From Serripes groenlandicus (Eukaryota; Mollusca; Bivalvia; Cardiida; Cardiidae), in NCBI GenBank assembly GCA_031761405.1, contig JASEVX010000008.1, positions 39,478,483 to 39,542,482 on the forward strand: a stretch of 64,000 bases of DNA, in the 5' to 3' direction. Position 1 is the stretch's first letter. The number at the start of each line of letters is the position of its first letter. The notes under the pieces were generated by a model. The model saw only the letters and a program-made list of their open reading frames with translations, did not search any database and was not told where the DNA came from. Shown here in pieces: positions 10,530 through 22,729 of this stretch. The translations under genes and the position numbers were made by a program.

Positions 10530-10997
10530 CTAGAACCAGAAAAAATCAAAACGTAACTAAAATAACTGGGTTCAAATCGACCAACTTACTTAGCTCTTAA
10601 ACTCTTAAAGGTATCTTTCAAATAATTTGTTTCCCTAATAAAAATGCCAAAATAGTTTGTTTCTTAACACATATTGTTAGTAAGAAAGGTAACTAGTTAT
10701 GTCAACTTAGTAAATTACTTAAAAACATTCCACTATTCATGTTTTACAAAATATTAGGGAAACAAAAATGACCCTGCTAAGTAAAGCAGTGATTTTCTTT
10801 TGAACCTTTCTGTCAAACAGACGCATTTTGACGCCTCTACATTACACGACTTTTGAAAACATTGCAACAAAAATAAAAAATTGCTCATGTCCAACCCCAA
10901 ATAATAATTACACTTCCATCTGTACAGTTTAACCATATATTTGCCTATGTTATCAAATTCTTCTGCTACAGGTGTGTTGTATGAAGGAAAGGGATAT

Positions 10998-11170
10998 TTA
11001 TCATCATCATCATCATCATCTCAATCATCATCAGTATTATCATTAAACGTATCAGTATGAATTATTATTGGTTTGTTCTATTCAAATATTTTCGATAGTC
11101 AGAATTCATCATCATCGACATCATTATCATTATCATCATTATTATAATCATCATATTGTATTATCATTAA
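10998..11170. repeat. (ATC)n microsatellite, imperfect
   Basis: Runs of 'atcatcatcatcatcatc' at 10998-11030 and 11106-11160 are broken by unique sequence. Confidence 0.85.
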
Positions 11171-11174
11171 TATA

Positions 11175-13548
11175 TATATAGGTGCTACCTATTTACGAAA
11201 AAAATACGCAAGATAATTATAGACAAAAATTAAAGAGCATACTTTGGCCATTAAAAAGGATTTATAAGTAATTGACTAGACAATAATAATGTTAATGTCA
11301 TGTTTCTTGCATTATTAAAACATATTTGGAATTCATATTGATGTTGTCTGTTATTTGAATCCAGGGGTTGTGAGTTCGAATCCCGGCTCGGCCAACTTTC
11401 TTTCCGACGATTGACAAAAGTCAATGCGACATGCGTCATTCGTCTTCCACCAATGGACTAAGTCTATGTGGAAAAGCAGCCAGTTGCTTGGGAAGATTGT
11501 TGTGTGGAGTACTGGTGTGAGAAAACCAGGAAATGCATGAGTAGGTGAACTGGCCGCCATGATATAACTGAGAAATTGTTAAAAACGGCGTTAAACCCCA
11601 ATCAATCACTGTTATTTGAACAGAAAATAATAAAGTACAGTAAAGTTCAGACAATCAAGGAATACATTTATAATGAACGAGGTTAAAACATGAGGGCCAA
11701 GACGATCCTTAATCGATCACCTGCATTATGGCAAAGAAGCAAATAGATCAGCCCTTTTCTGATGCCACCTGGCGACTGCCTTTTTCAACCAGTCAATATG
11801 ACTGGAACAAATTATGTAAGGGGTCACATTTCTGCTAAACCCTTTTCCTATTAGAGACGGTTTCTGAGGCCTATGCAACAGACGATTTAGGAAAAAAGAT
11901 TGTCGCCACAAGAACAATTGCTTCTTATGGGAAAGTTATCCTTTTGCCACAATGTTTGATAACTAATTATACTTTGAATGAGTGAGTCAATAGCTCATGT
12001 ATAGGAATTTGGGGTATTTCATGTTGATACCACTTTTTTGCGGGAAACGACGTCGCTCCATTGACTCCTTCTTTGGCTACGATACAGTCAAAATTTAGTT
12101 TCGGGCATAGAAGGCTAATGCTGTCGGTTTTTTTGACGAACGGGAAAACATATTTCTTACAGATTTCCATTTATTTTTAACTTTTCGTACAAATGTTAAT
12201 TGCCACATAACACAGCACTTAAATGATCTTAAATATCAATTTAAAAAAAAATGATTAAAAAGACGACAATAATTTTCAATCCGTGTTTTTCTGCTCATTT
12301 TATATACATGTATACCCAAAATATCGAATTAAAAAAAAAAAAAAAAAAAAGCCGACAATAATTTTAAATCTGTGTTTTACGTCTGCTTTTTATACATATC
12401 CAAAATGGCGGCCCCCATGGATTTTTCCAGTTTCATTTCAGAAAGCTTCATGGGTTATTGAAAAAAAAAAAAAAAAATTCTCACACCTGTTAACTAATAT
12501 ATCTATAGGTACTACCTATTTACGAAAAAAACGCAAGATAATTATAAACAAAAATTAAAGAGCATACTTTGGCCATAAAAAAGGATTTATAAGTAATTGA
12601 CTAGACAATAATAATGTTAATGTCATGTTTCGTGCATTATCAAAAAATATTTGGAATTCGTATTGCTGTCGTCTATTATTACGAACAGAAAATAATAAAG
12701 TAAAGACTTTCAAAACATCAAGGAATACATTTATAATGAACGAGGTTAAAACATGATGGCCAAGATGATCCTAAATCGATCACCTGCATTATGGTAAAGA
12801 AGCAAAAAGATCAGCTCTTTGCTGATGCCACCTGGCAACTGCCTTTTTCAACCAGTCAATATGACTGGAACAAATGATGTAAGGGGTCACATTTCTGCTT
12901 AACCCTTTCCCTATTAGAGACGGTTTCTGAGGCCTTTGCAACAGACGATTTAGGGAAAGATTGTCGCTAAAAGAACAATTGCTCCTTATGAGAAAGTTAT
13001 CCTTTTGCCACAATGTTTGATAAATAGCTCATGTATAGGAATTTGGGATATTTCATGTTGATACCACTTTTTTGCGGGAAACGACGTCGTTCCATTGACG
13101 TTACGCCAAGATGAAGTGTTACGGAAATGACGTCACGTCCTTCTTTGGCTACGATACAGTCAACATTTAGGTTCAGGCGTAGAAGTCTAATGCTGTCGTT
13201 TTTTTGACGAACGGGAAAACATATTTCTTACAGAGTTCCATTTATTTGTAATGTTAATTCCCCCAAAACACTTTAATAAATATCGATTTAAAACAAAAAT
13301 ATATTAAAAAGACGACAATAATTTAAAAAATCCGTGTTTTTCGTGTCATTTTATACATACCCAAAATATCGATTTAAAAAAAAATATTAAAAAGACGACA
13401 ATAATTTATTTTCAATCCGTGTTTCTCGGCTCATTTTATACATACCCAAAATGGCGGCCCCCATGGATTTGGCCAGTTTCATTTCAGAAAGCTTCATGGG
13501 TTATTGAAAAAAAAAAAAAAAAAAAAAAATCTCACACCTGTTAACTAT
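11175..13548. repeat. Tandem duplication of about 1.1-1.3 kb
   Basis: Unit 1 (about 11175-12490) and unit 2 (about 12491-13548) share start ('acctatttacgaaaaaa'), middle ('gaaaataataaagta', 'ggttaaaacatga', 'gatgccacctgg') and end ('cagaaagcttcatgggttattg', a poly-A run, 'tctcacacctgttaac'). Unit 1 holds an extra SINE-A. Unit 2 has a short insertion near 13100-13135. Each unit has a MITE-P-like part ('gcaacagacgatttaggaaa'). Confidence 0.85.
11360..11608 (+). mobile_element. SINE-A, 5'-truncated, with a clear target-site duplication
   Basis: Starts inside the tRNA-like head (B box 'gagttcgaatccc' kept, A box lost) and ends in (AATC)n. 'ctgttatttgaa' flanks it on both sides (11348-11359 and 11609-11620). 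The other unit of the tandem duplication has no insert at this point, so it shows the empty site. Confidence 0.9.
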
Positions 13549-13549
13549 A

Positions 13550-13615
13550 AGCGAAAAAACCCATTCATGTTTTTTTTTCGTATAATCGAAAAAACCCATT
13601 ATGGGTTTTTTTCGT
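13550..13615. repeat. Inverted repeat of poly-A/poly-T with 'cgaaaaaacccat'
   Basis: 'cgaaaaaacccat' faces 'atgggtttttttcg', with a further half 'catgttttttttcgta' between them. It can form a hairpin and may be the end of the duplicated unit or a small foldback. Confidence 0.6.
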
Positions 13616-13951
13616 ATTAGTATCAATTGTGAAATGACATGGGAAGAACAACACTTGATCAACTGCAGGTTTGTCGAATGTGCTAAAGGGTGAAGACAAA
13701 CGTTGATAGCAATTCGCATACGTATCAATACAAAAAAGTGAAGTTCAATTTATATACAGTAAAACCTGTGTTAGCGGTCACCTCTGTTAAGCAGCCAACT
13801 TGAACTCAGCCACAATTTGACTATCCTCTGGCTGGCTGCCTGATACAAGTTGGACAGTATATTCATTTATAGAGATTTGTCATATCTTCTTCAAAGTCGT
13901 CTGCTGAATAATTGTTGTATGTGGGAAAAGGCTATAACGTTGCTAATTTAC

Positions 13952-14120
13952 TTGTTGTGGGGGTCCACGGCCAATGTCTTGATCGGGGGCGACTGACTGG
14001 CCGATGACGGGGGCGACTGGCTGGGCGTTACTGCAGAATCTGTGGTGGTTTTGTATTGGACCCGAGAATTGCCTTCCTCCACCCAATACAACTGGTTTGT
14101 TTTCCAATCGAAGTCCATGT
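13952..14120 (-). CDS. LRP-like gene, exon 10: blade 3 of propeller 2, with a Ser/Pro/Gln loop
   Basis: Codes for about residues 411-466: DMDFDWKTNQLYWVEEGN, then TLAVDPHNN running into exon 11's HVYW. YWVE replaces YWTD. Between the motif and 'TLAVD' lies a 15-residue low-complexity insert with SQSPP twice, coded by a 24-bp direct repeat (the 'agtcgccccc' halves at about 13995 and 14019). Such a loop is unusual inside a propeller blade. Acceptor 'aaatttactgtag', donor 'aacaa|gtaaat'. It begins with two bases and ends with two. Confidence 0.92.
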
Positions 14121-14394
14121 CTACAGTAAATTTATTTCGATTTGCTTAAATAGTGTTTAAAAATGATAATGACAAACAAATACATTGAGAGTACTGAAGT
14201 TAGAACAATGGCCCATTGCACGAAGCTTTTAATTTATTTAATGTTAAAAAGCTTTCTAACATCAATTAAGTAACATAATTGCCAATACAACCTGTACTTT
14301 TCACAACCACTCGGCAGAGGAGTGTCGAAGGTTAGATGTAGGCTACACTATACCCACAATCATACATGAACGTCAACATTTCATGGGCAACTGA

Positions 14395-15805
14395 ATCCTA
14401 GTAATTTACGCCCAGTGATATATCTAAAATAATGTTTGACATCCTGGTAATTCACGAGCAGTGATTTATCTAAAATAATGTCTGTAAACCTGGATATTTA
14501 TACCCAGTGATATATATTTAAAATAATGCCTGCAATCCTGGTAATTTAGGCCCAGTTATCTATCTAAAGTAATGCCTGCAATCCTGGTAATTTAGACCCA
14601 GTGATCTATCTAAAATAATGCCTGCAATACTGGTAATTTAGGCCCAGTAATTTATCTAAAATAATGCCTGAAATCCTGGTAATTTAGGTCCAGTGGTATA
14701 TCTAAAATAATGTCTGTAATCCTGGTAATTTAGGCCCAGTGATTTATATATGCTTGCTATCCTCATCATTCAGGCCAAGTGATTTATGCAAAATAATGCC
14801 TGAAATCCTGGTAATTTAGGCCCAGTGAGTTATCTAAAAAAAATGCCTGACATCCTGATGATTTAAGCCTAGTGATTTATCTAAAATAATACCTGCAATC
14901 CTGATAATTTAGGCCCAGTGATTAATCTAAAATAACGCCTGAAATCCTGATAATTTAGGCTCAGTGGTATATATAAAATAAGGCCTGTTATCCTGGTAAA
15001 TTAGGCCCAGTGGTTTATCTAAAATAATACCTGATATCCTAGTAATTTAGGCGAAGCTGTACATATTAAATAATGCCTGCAATCCTGATAATTTACGCCC
15101 AGTGATTAATCTCAAATAATGCTTGAAATCCTGGTAATTTAGGCCCAGTGGTATATCTAAAACAAAGCCTGACATCCGGGTAATTCAGGCCCAGTTGTAT
15201 ATCTTAAATTATGCCTTTAACCCTGATATTTTAGGCCCAGTGATTTATCTCAAATAATGCTTGAAATCCTGGTAATTTAGGCCCAGTGGTATATCAAAAA
15301 TAATGTCTGCAGTCCTGGTAATTTAAGCCCAGTGTAATATCTAGAATAATGTCTATAATCCTGGTAATTTAGGCCCAGTGGTATTCCTCGAATAATGCAT
15401 GAAATCATGGAAATTTAGGTCCAGTGGTATATCTAAAGTAATGTCTGACATCATGTTTATTTAGGCCCAGTGAAAGATATAATGCTATGCCTTAAATCCA
15501 TGGTAATTTAGGCCCAGTGGTATATCTAAAATAATGTCTGCAATCCTGGTAATTTAGATCCAGTGTAAAATCTAGAATAATGTCTGGTAATTTAGGCCCA
15601 GTGGTATATCTAAAATTATGTCTGGACTCCTAGTAATTTAGTCCCAGTGGTATATCTAAAATAATGTCTGCAATCCTGGTAATTTAGGCCCAGTGATTTA
15701 TCTAAAATCATGCCTGCAATCCTGGTAATTTAGGTCCAGTGATTTTGTCTAAAATCATGCCTGCAATCCTGGTAATTTAGGCCCAGTGGTATATCTTAAA
15801 TAATG
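14395..15805. repeat. 46-bp minisatellite in intron 9
   Basis: About 30 copies of a 46-bp unit, including 'tctaaaataatgcctgc' and 'aatcctggtaatttaggccc', diverged by 10-20% and with occasional shorter units. No open frame runs through it. Confidence 0.9.
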
Positions 15806-15884
15806 CCACAACCATCGCATACTAAAGTAAACGGAATTACAATACGAGATGCGATTTTAAACAATACTTACGACCGGTGTTGAT

Positions 15885-16072
15885 TAACACTTTCCCACAT
15901 ACAACCAATCTGTAGCAGGCGACTTTGAAAACATCTAGGCAAAACTATAAATACAATCTCCACAAATGAAAGTATAATCATTGAATAGAGTTGACAACAT
16001 TATGGCAATAGTAGAACTCTCTCATAATGAACAATTTCACAATGATTCCAAAAGTCGTCTGCTGTGAAATAT
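15885..16072. mobile_element. MITE-P, diverged copy
   Basis: Starts TTAACACTTTCCCACATACAA with 'gcaggcgactttgaaaacat', and has 'aaaagtcgtctgctgtgaa' in inverse orientation near the right end; the last bases are decayed. Confidence 0.65.
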
Positions 16073-17433
16073 TTAAAAGAAGCCTGTGATTACATTTAGA
16101 ATTATATATAGTTTACATAATTCACTTCTCTTTTGTCAAGATGAATGTATATCTAAGTAACCTTATGACTTGAATGGAAAAATGAACAACTGCATAGCGA
16201 AAACGTAATTTCAGAAGTGTTAATGCAGATCAGAAAACATACGCACTAGTTCAAATCTATTAACGATGATGTCCTTGGGTAAAATGGTTTTTGAGCGAAG
16301 GGTCGCGAAGCGATCCGAAAGCTTATAGCATGCCTGCTTTCGAAAATCCAACTTAAAGCTGCAACCACACTCTACCGCGGAAGGATTTGAGATTACTTCA
16401 TTTGATTGGCTTTCATTCGCATCGCACTACTTTCGACACGCCTTTTTGCCCGAGTCCGCATTCCTCATGAATGAGTTCAAAAAGTAATTCCACTGTGGAC
16501 TAGATTGTTATAAATATGTACAATGTCAAATACTTTTGATTTCATTCAATATTATCACACTGTAGACTAGGCACCCAATCACTTTAAACAACGTTTTATA
16601 ATATCATAATGTATATACACAGAAAACTGATAAACTCAGAGGAACACTTTGAAATGGCAGGCTTCGAACGTTTTCATTAATGAACTGTCAGTGTTCACCC
16701 TTTACATGATAGAATACGACACAAATGAAGCGGGTGAATTTTGTGTCGTATTCTAGAAAGTGTAACAATTACTCAAAATGACTTATTCCTCCCTTTTACA
16801 CAATGTCTCAAACCTGTAGCATGAAAATTAATTCAATATTCTAGATATCACACACTTTTCTACAACTATTCTTATACCATTTACCGCCACTTATCTGCGT
16901 TCATGTTATTAGGCGGGGACAGTGTATAACACTGTCCCTGTATTAGGGGGAAATCTAGCAGAATACTTTTGAAAATCATTGTGCCAACGCTTCCCGCTTT
17001 ATTCAGTTAAACTTATTATTCCCATATTTTTGTTTGGATATGTTCCAATTCGCCGGCCTCTAATTTCGGTTTAGAGAAAAAGGGTAAGTAAGTTGTAAAA
17101 CTATCAGATCATAAACGGTTATGAGGTAATCGTCTCCTGTTACTATCTCGATTATATAACTGATTCTCGCTCAATAAGTTCAGAGAGCGGTCATACAGGG
17201 CATGAATAAATGGTCTCTTCCTTTATTCCTTTCCTCTATGTTTTGAATTAAGGTTTAATTAATGTCTTTCGGATAAACATACACAAGGATAATATAATAG
17301 TTTGCATAAGGTAGTGTTATTGCATTATTTACTGCGAATGGACAGATACTCAAATTATTCTTAAAGGTTAATTAGCGCATCTGCGTATTCCGATCAGGAT
17401 CTGCATTGCACACACAAATTAGTCATAGAAAGT
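16073..17433. other. Intron 9 sequence; one short hairpin, otherwise nothing recognised
   Basis: An inverted repeat 'agaatacgacacaaa' / 'tttgtgtcgtattct' lies at about 16709-16755. A short direct repeat 'cactgtagactag'-like sits near 16490-16570. No exon in phase with the gene was found. Confidence 0.5.
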
Positions 17434-17437
17434 TTAA

Positions 17438-17658
17438 CCCTTTCCCTCATATAGACGCTTTCTGACGCATCTACAGCAGACGGCTTTTTGAAAACATAGT
17501 GACAAAAGGAGAAATTGCACAACACGTGCAATTTCTCCTTTTGAAACTGTTTTCAACTTTTAGTCTTATGCTTTCCATTCAAATATAGAGATTTTCCATT
17601 TTTTGTAAAAAATATGTTCAAAGTCGTCTGCTACAGAATTGCCGTATGAGGGAAAGTG
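17438..17658. mobile_element. MITE-P, full-length copy flanked by TTAA
   Basis: CCCTTTCCCTCATATAGACG at the left and GTATGAGGGAAAGTG at the right, with TTAA outside both ends (17434-17437, 17659-17662). It has the inner hairpin 'gaaattgcacaacacgtgcaatttc'. Length is 221 bp. Confidence 0.8.
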
Positions 17659-17982
17659 TTAAAGGATTTCTTTTTTGTAACACAGAATTCATTTGTTTCT
17701 TATGTGTTGAACCTAAGACAGGTCTTATACTTATTGTCATGCTGGTTTTCACAGTTACAGCGTCAACATCAATGAAGGTACTTCGCTAATTAGTGCTATC
17801 AGCGCTCTGATTAACACAAAGTGCGACAAGACAGAACATAATTATATTCAGTTGGTTTTAAACTACCATATCTTTTTTGTTCACTGAGTGAACGCCGAAA
17901 GGGTTATTTTACGAATAGTTTAACCATTTATATGATATGATAATTTGAAAATCGACTACATTGAAAGCATTTGACGAAATAT

Positions 17983-18228
17983 CGAGGGCTTGGCGTGAAA
18001 CGGTTGTAACTAAAATTTGTATTTTTTTACCAAGGTTAATCACCTCGCCATTAAGTCTTTAAAAACGTTAAATCATGTTTCTTGGTAAACAATGGAAATG
18101 TAGGTGCCATTGCTCGTTCTGAGCAATGGCACCTTAATTTGCATTGTTTACAAAAGGGTCGAAATTGCCCCTAAACCAGGGTTTTCAAAATAGATTTTAA
18201 GTTACAACTGTTTCACGCTAAGCCCTCG
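17983..18228. mobile_element. MITE-H, full-length hairpin element
   Basis: Termini CGAGGGCTTGGCGTGAAACG and CGTTTCACGCTAAGCCCTCG are inverted over about 27 bp. The centre is the stem 'ggtgccattgctc' / 'gagcaatggcacc'. A second copy is at 53230-53507 with the inner arms in the opposite arrangement. Confidence 0.8.
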
Positions 18229-18427
18229 ATATGTCAGATTGAACCTTTAATATGATACACATTTTAGAGCATTGTAGAATATTGAGAAAACTCTCCTTTT
18301 GAGTAATTGCTCCTGTGCAAACGATGTTTTTAAAGGTCGTCTACGACCAAGACGTCAAAGTTCTCATGTTATAGGCAAAGCATAGTTGTAGTTTGAAAAT
18401 AAACTAAAATGTGAATATATTAATTAC

Positions 18428-18691
18428 CTATTACAGAGCTAGTAGTTTCGTACAGTGAACTTTTCGTAGCACTAAATGGAACTTGTTTATATATTTGGCT
18501 GCCATCCGTAAAGAATATGTAGTCGTTGTTCATGTCTATAGAGAACCTTGTGATGGTCGCAGAATGTTGAACCACTGAACAGTCGGTCGATGGTGGCACG
18601 CTTTGTGACGAGTAAATCAGATTGATACTCGTAGCGCATATGGTGTTGTTAAGTGTGAACAATATATGGCGCTCCAGGACTGTCGTAATTG
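18428..18691 (-). CDS. LRP-like gene, exon 9: blades 1-2 of propeller 2
   Basis: Codes for about residues 323-410: ITTVLERHILFTLNNTIC, then FSIDMNNDYIFFTDGSQIYK and ..TTSSVI. After an EGF domain LRP propellers open with 'LLFA....I', matched here by ILFTLNNTICATSI; FFTD is the second-blade motif. At 264 bp it is the longest exon and covers two blades. Donor 'ataг'-type site reads 'taatag|gtaatt', phase 1. Two acceptors fit the frame, 'attccag' (18692-18693) and 'gacag' 12 bases in (18680-18681); the outer one is given. N-N-T is a possible glycosylation site. Confidence 0.9.
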
Positions 18692-18873
18692 CTGGAATAC
18701 GTTAATATAAAATGATTGTGACCTCTGTCATCTCATACGAACAAATTAAAAGTTTACTTTAGTAGGAATACGGGTTACCCTAGATTATTCGATGCGTAGA
18801 GTACTAGCTAAGAGGGAGTGAACAGGTCTTTCCCCAACAATATTTCTTTTATTACTAAACCAAATCCTCTGTT

Positions 18874-18926
18874 GAGGGTACTCAAAATAATCGTCTCACT
18901 GAGACGATTCTTTGTGAAGTACCAAC
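18874..18926. repeat. Hairpin 'ggtactcaaaataatcgtctca'-type
   Basis: 'aatcgtctca' and 'tgagacgatt' are exact inverted arms, extended by 'gtactcaaa' / 'tttgtgaagtac'. A second, diverged copy is at 27135-27188 ('gaatcgtctca' / 'tgagattctttt'), so this is a small dispersed element. Confidence 0.65.
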
Positions 18927-19234
18927 AACATAGAGTTTGAATGATACATGTCCTTATCTAGATCCCTGGATGCGTAACATTGGTTATCATTGTATCGAAT
19001 TACAAATTGTTGGACAGTCAGTAACTACAAAAACAATTGAAGAGTTTAAAATTAAAATTAAAATAACAAGACATGTTTACGAAATGGATTGATAAAAGAC
19101 ACTATCGTTTTTTGGTACGGAAAAAGGTGTCACTCAAGAACAGTACTGTTTGATGGAGTATACCATTTAAAAGAGCCAGAGTTATTTTTGCTTAACATGG
19201 GGTTTTCTTTCTTGTTAAAGTAAAGAATAGACTC

Positions 19235-21745
19235 ATTGACATATTGCATTGATATCCAAGATACGGAACATTCGTGCCTTCCATGGAAACATACTAATCA
19301 GTCTGAATCATTGACCTATTTAATTAACATCCAAGACACAGAAACATTCGTGTCTTCCTTGGATACATACGAATCTGTCTGAATCATTGACCTTTTGCAT
19401 TAACATCCAAGACACAGAAACATTCGTGTCTTCCTTAGATACATACGAATCAGTCTGAATCATTGACCTATTTAATTAACATCCAAGACACAGAAACATT
19501 CGTGTCTTCCTTAGATACATACGAATCTGTCTGAATCATTGACCTTTTGCATTAATATCCAAGACACAGAAGCATTCGTGTCTTCCTTGGATACATACGA
19601 ATCAGTCTGAATCATTGACCTATTGCATTAATATCCAAGACACAGAAACATTCGTGCTTTCCATGGATACATACGAATCAGTCTGAATCATTGACCTATT
19701 TCAATAACATCCAAGACACAGAAACATTCGTGTCTTCCATGGATACACACGAATCTGTCTGAATCATTGACCTTTTGCATTAATATCCAAGACACAGAAA
19801 CATTCGTGTCTTCCTTGGATACATACGAATCAGTCTGAATCATTGACCTATTGCATTAACATCCAAGACACAGAAACATTCGTGTCTTCCTTAGATACAT
19901 ACGAATCAGTCTGAATCATTGACCTATTGCATTAACATCCAAGACACAGAAACATTCGTGTCTTCCTTAGATACATACGAATCAGTCTGAATCATTGACC
20001 TTTTGCATTAACATCCAATACACAGAAACATTCGTGTCTTCCTTAGATACATACGAATCAGTCTGAATCATTGACCTATTTAATTAACATCCAAGACACA
20101 GAAACATTCGTGTCTTCCTTGGATACATACGAATCAGTCTGATTCATTGACCTTTTGCATTAATATCCAAGACAAAGAAACATTCGTGTTTTCCATGGAT
20201 ACATACGAATCAGTCTGAATCATTGACCTATATAATTAATATCCAAGACACAGAAGCATTCATGTCTTCCTTAGATACATACGAATCAGTCTGAATCATT
20301 GACCTATTTCATTAATATCCAAGACACAGAAACATTCGTGTCTTCCTTGGATACATACGAATCTGTCTGAATCATTGACCTTTTGCATTAATATCCAAGA
20401 CACAGAAGCATTCGTGTCTTCCTTGGATACATACGAATCAGTCTGAATCATTGACCTATTTAATTAACATCCAAGACACAGAAACATTCGTGTCTTCCTT
20501 AGATACATACGAATCAGTCTGAATCATTGACCTATTTAATTAACATCCAAGACACAGAAACATTCGTGTCTTCCTTGGATACATACGAATCTGTCTGAAT
20601 CATTGACCTTTTGCATTAACATCCAAGACACAGAAACATTCGTGTCTTCCTTGGATACATACGAATCAGTCTGAATCATTGACCTATTTAATTAACATCC
20701 AAGACACAGAAACATTCGTGTCTTCCTTAGATACATACGAATCAATCTGAATCATTGACCTATTTAATTAACATCCAAGACACAGAAACATTCGTGTCTT
20801 CCTTGGATACATACGAATCTGTCTGAATCATTGACCTTTTGCATTAATATCCAAGACACAGAAGCATTCGTGTCTTCTTTGGATACATACGAATCAGTCT
20901 GAATCATTGACCTATTGCATTAATATCCAAGACACAGAAACATTCGTGCTTTCCATGGATACATACGAATCAGTCTGAATCATTGACCTTTTGCATTAAC
21001 ATCCAAGACACAGAAACATTCGTGTCTTCCTTGGATACATACGAATCAGTCTGAATCATTGACCTATTGCATTAACATCCAAGACACAGAAACATTCGTG
21101 TCTTCCTTAGATACATACGAATCAGTCTGAATCATTGACCTATTGCATTAACATCCAAGACACAGAAACATTCGTGTCTTCCTTAGATACATACGAATCA
21201 GTCTGAATCATTGACCTTTTGCATTAACATCCAAGACACAGAAACATTCGTGTCTTCCTTAGATACATACGAATCAGTCTGAATCATTGACCTATTTAAT
21301 TAACATCCAAGACACAGAAACATTCGTGTCTTCCTTGGATACATACGAATCAGTCTGATTCATTGACCTTTTGCATTAACATCCAAGACAAAGAAACATT
21401 CGTGTTTTCCATGGATACATACGAATCAGTCTGAATCATTGACCTATATAATTAATATCCAAGACACAGAAGCATTCATGTCTTCCTTAGATACATACGA
21501 ATCAGTCTGAATCATTGACCTATTTCATTAATATCCAAGACACAGAAACATTCGTGTCTTCCTTAGATACATACGAATCAGTCTGAATCATTGACCTATT
21601 TCATTAATATCCAAGACACAGAAACATTTGTGTCTTCCTTGGATACATACGAATCAGTCAGAATCATTGACCTTTTGCATTAATATCCAAGACACAGAAA
21701 CATTCGTGTCTTCCTTAGATACATACTAATCAGTCTGAATTATGT
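19235..21745. repeat. 76-bp satellite with a 16-unit higher-order repeat
   Basis: About 33 units of 76 bp, including 'gaatcattgacctattt', 'aacatccaagacacagaaac', 'attcgtgtcttccttgg' and 'atacatacgaatcagtct'. Each unit has the inverted pair 'aagacac' / 'gtgtctt'. Rare variants ('gattcattgacc', 'caagacaaagaaac', 'cctatataattaat') recur exactly 1216 bp apart (20141 and 21357), which is 16 units. It fills most of intron 8. Confidence 0.92.
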
Positions 21746-22036
21746 TCATTGATGGCTAGTAGACTTGATCCGAAAATATATCTTATTAGCGAATATATAT
21801 CTTAATATTCAAAACTAACAGTATGGCATTTGCGATCAGTGTAGACCCGTATGACCTAGCGCATCTACGCCGTATGATCTTGATGATCACCTTTTGACAA
21901 TAAGTCATAGGAAGTTTCAAGTAACTTCCCTAAAGGAGTATCCATTTATATCTGTTGGCATGGATGCGCAGACAGGTCTTCTTCTACACGTGTAATAATT
22001 ACTCTTTAGTTGTTTTATAATATTGTTATATAATAC

Positions 22037-22156
22037 CTTGACACTGTTGTCCCAGTACGAGATCGTAACCGTCCTCACAGAAACAAGTGGCACCCCCGTC
22101 ATTCTTCATGTGGACGCAGATCTGATCACAGTCAAATTGAGTGGAATCACACGCTT
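22037..22156 (-). CDS. LRP-like gene, exon 8: first EGF-like domain
   Basis: Codes for about residues 283-322: ACDSTQFDCDQICVHM, then GGATCFCEDGYDLVLGQQCQ. All six EGF cysteines are present, with CFCEDGY matching the family's 'C.C..GY'. One-domain exon of 120 bp, starting with two bases and ending with one, the same as exon 14. Acceptor 'aatttcaacag', donor 'tcaag|gtatta'. Joined to exon 7a or 7b it reads NAISEACD or NAMSEACD, the usual blade-6-to-EGF transition. Confidence 0.93.
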
Positions 22157-22463
22157 CTGTTGAAATTAAGCAGGAAATTCAAATGAAACAATTTCTTTAC
22201 CCGGAAAGGTAATCTGAGCATCTCTTTATGTATCTAGCTGACCATTGTTTATGTCAAACGATTGGAACATGGCGGCAAGGGTAAACGGTTTCCCAACATA
22301 GCAGTGTCCTTGCCAAACGACATGCTGTAAGTTGCATGTAAATATAAACAAGAGAGCCGCAAGCGAACGACAACGCTCGTCTACTTTTTTAATTCTATAA
22401 AGGGGCATTCCTGAAAAAGTATTAAAGCCAGAGTTATGTGACATGGTATTGACATGCGTATTG

Positions 22464-22664
22464 TTCCACGAGAAAACCAACATTATGGCCTCTGCGTAAT
22501 ATATCGACCAAGATAGAGGTATACAGTAACGATTCCTGAAGTAGAAAATTCACAGGAGGCGAAAAGTATATGCCCGGATGCGCCTTAGCGGCATGCTTAG
22601 ACTGATCCGGGTCGATACTTTACGCAGAGTCCTCAATGTGGGTTTTCTCGAGGGACGGCTCATA
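22464..22664. mobile_element. MITE-D, internally shortened copy
   Basis: Left end 'ttccacgagaaaaccaacat', right end 'ttttctcgagggacggctca', with 'gatccgggtcgatactttac' in between. About 70 bp shorter than other copies because the left inner arm is missing. Confidence 0.75.
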
Positions 22665-22729
22665 TAATACATTTGATATGAAGAGGCTTTGACTTTATGA
22701 AACCCATCAGGTCGGATTGTAGGTGACAG

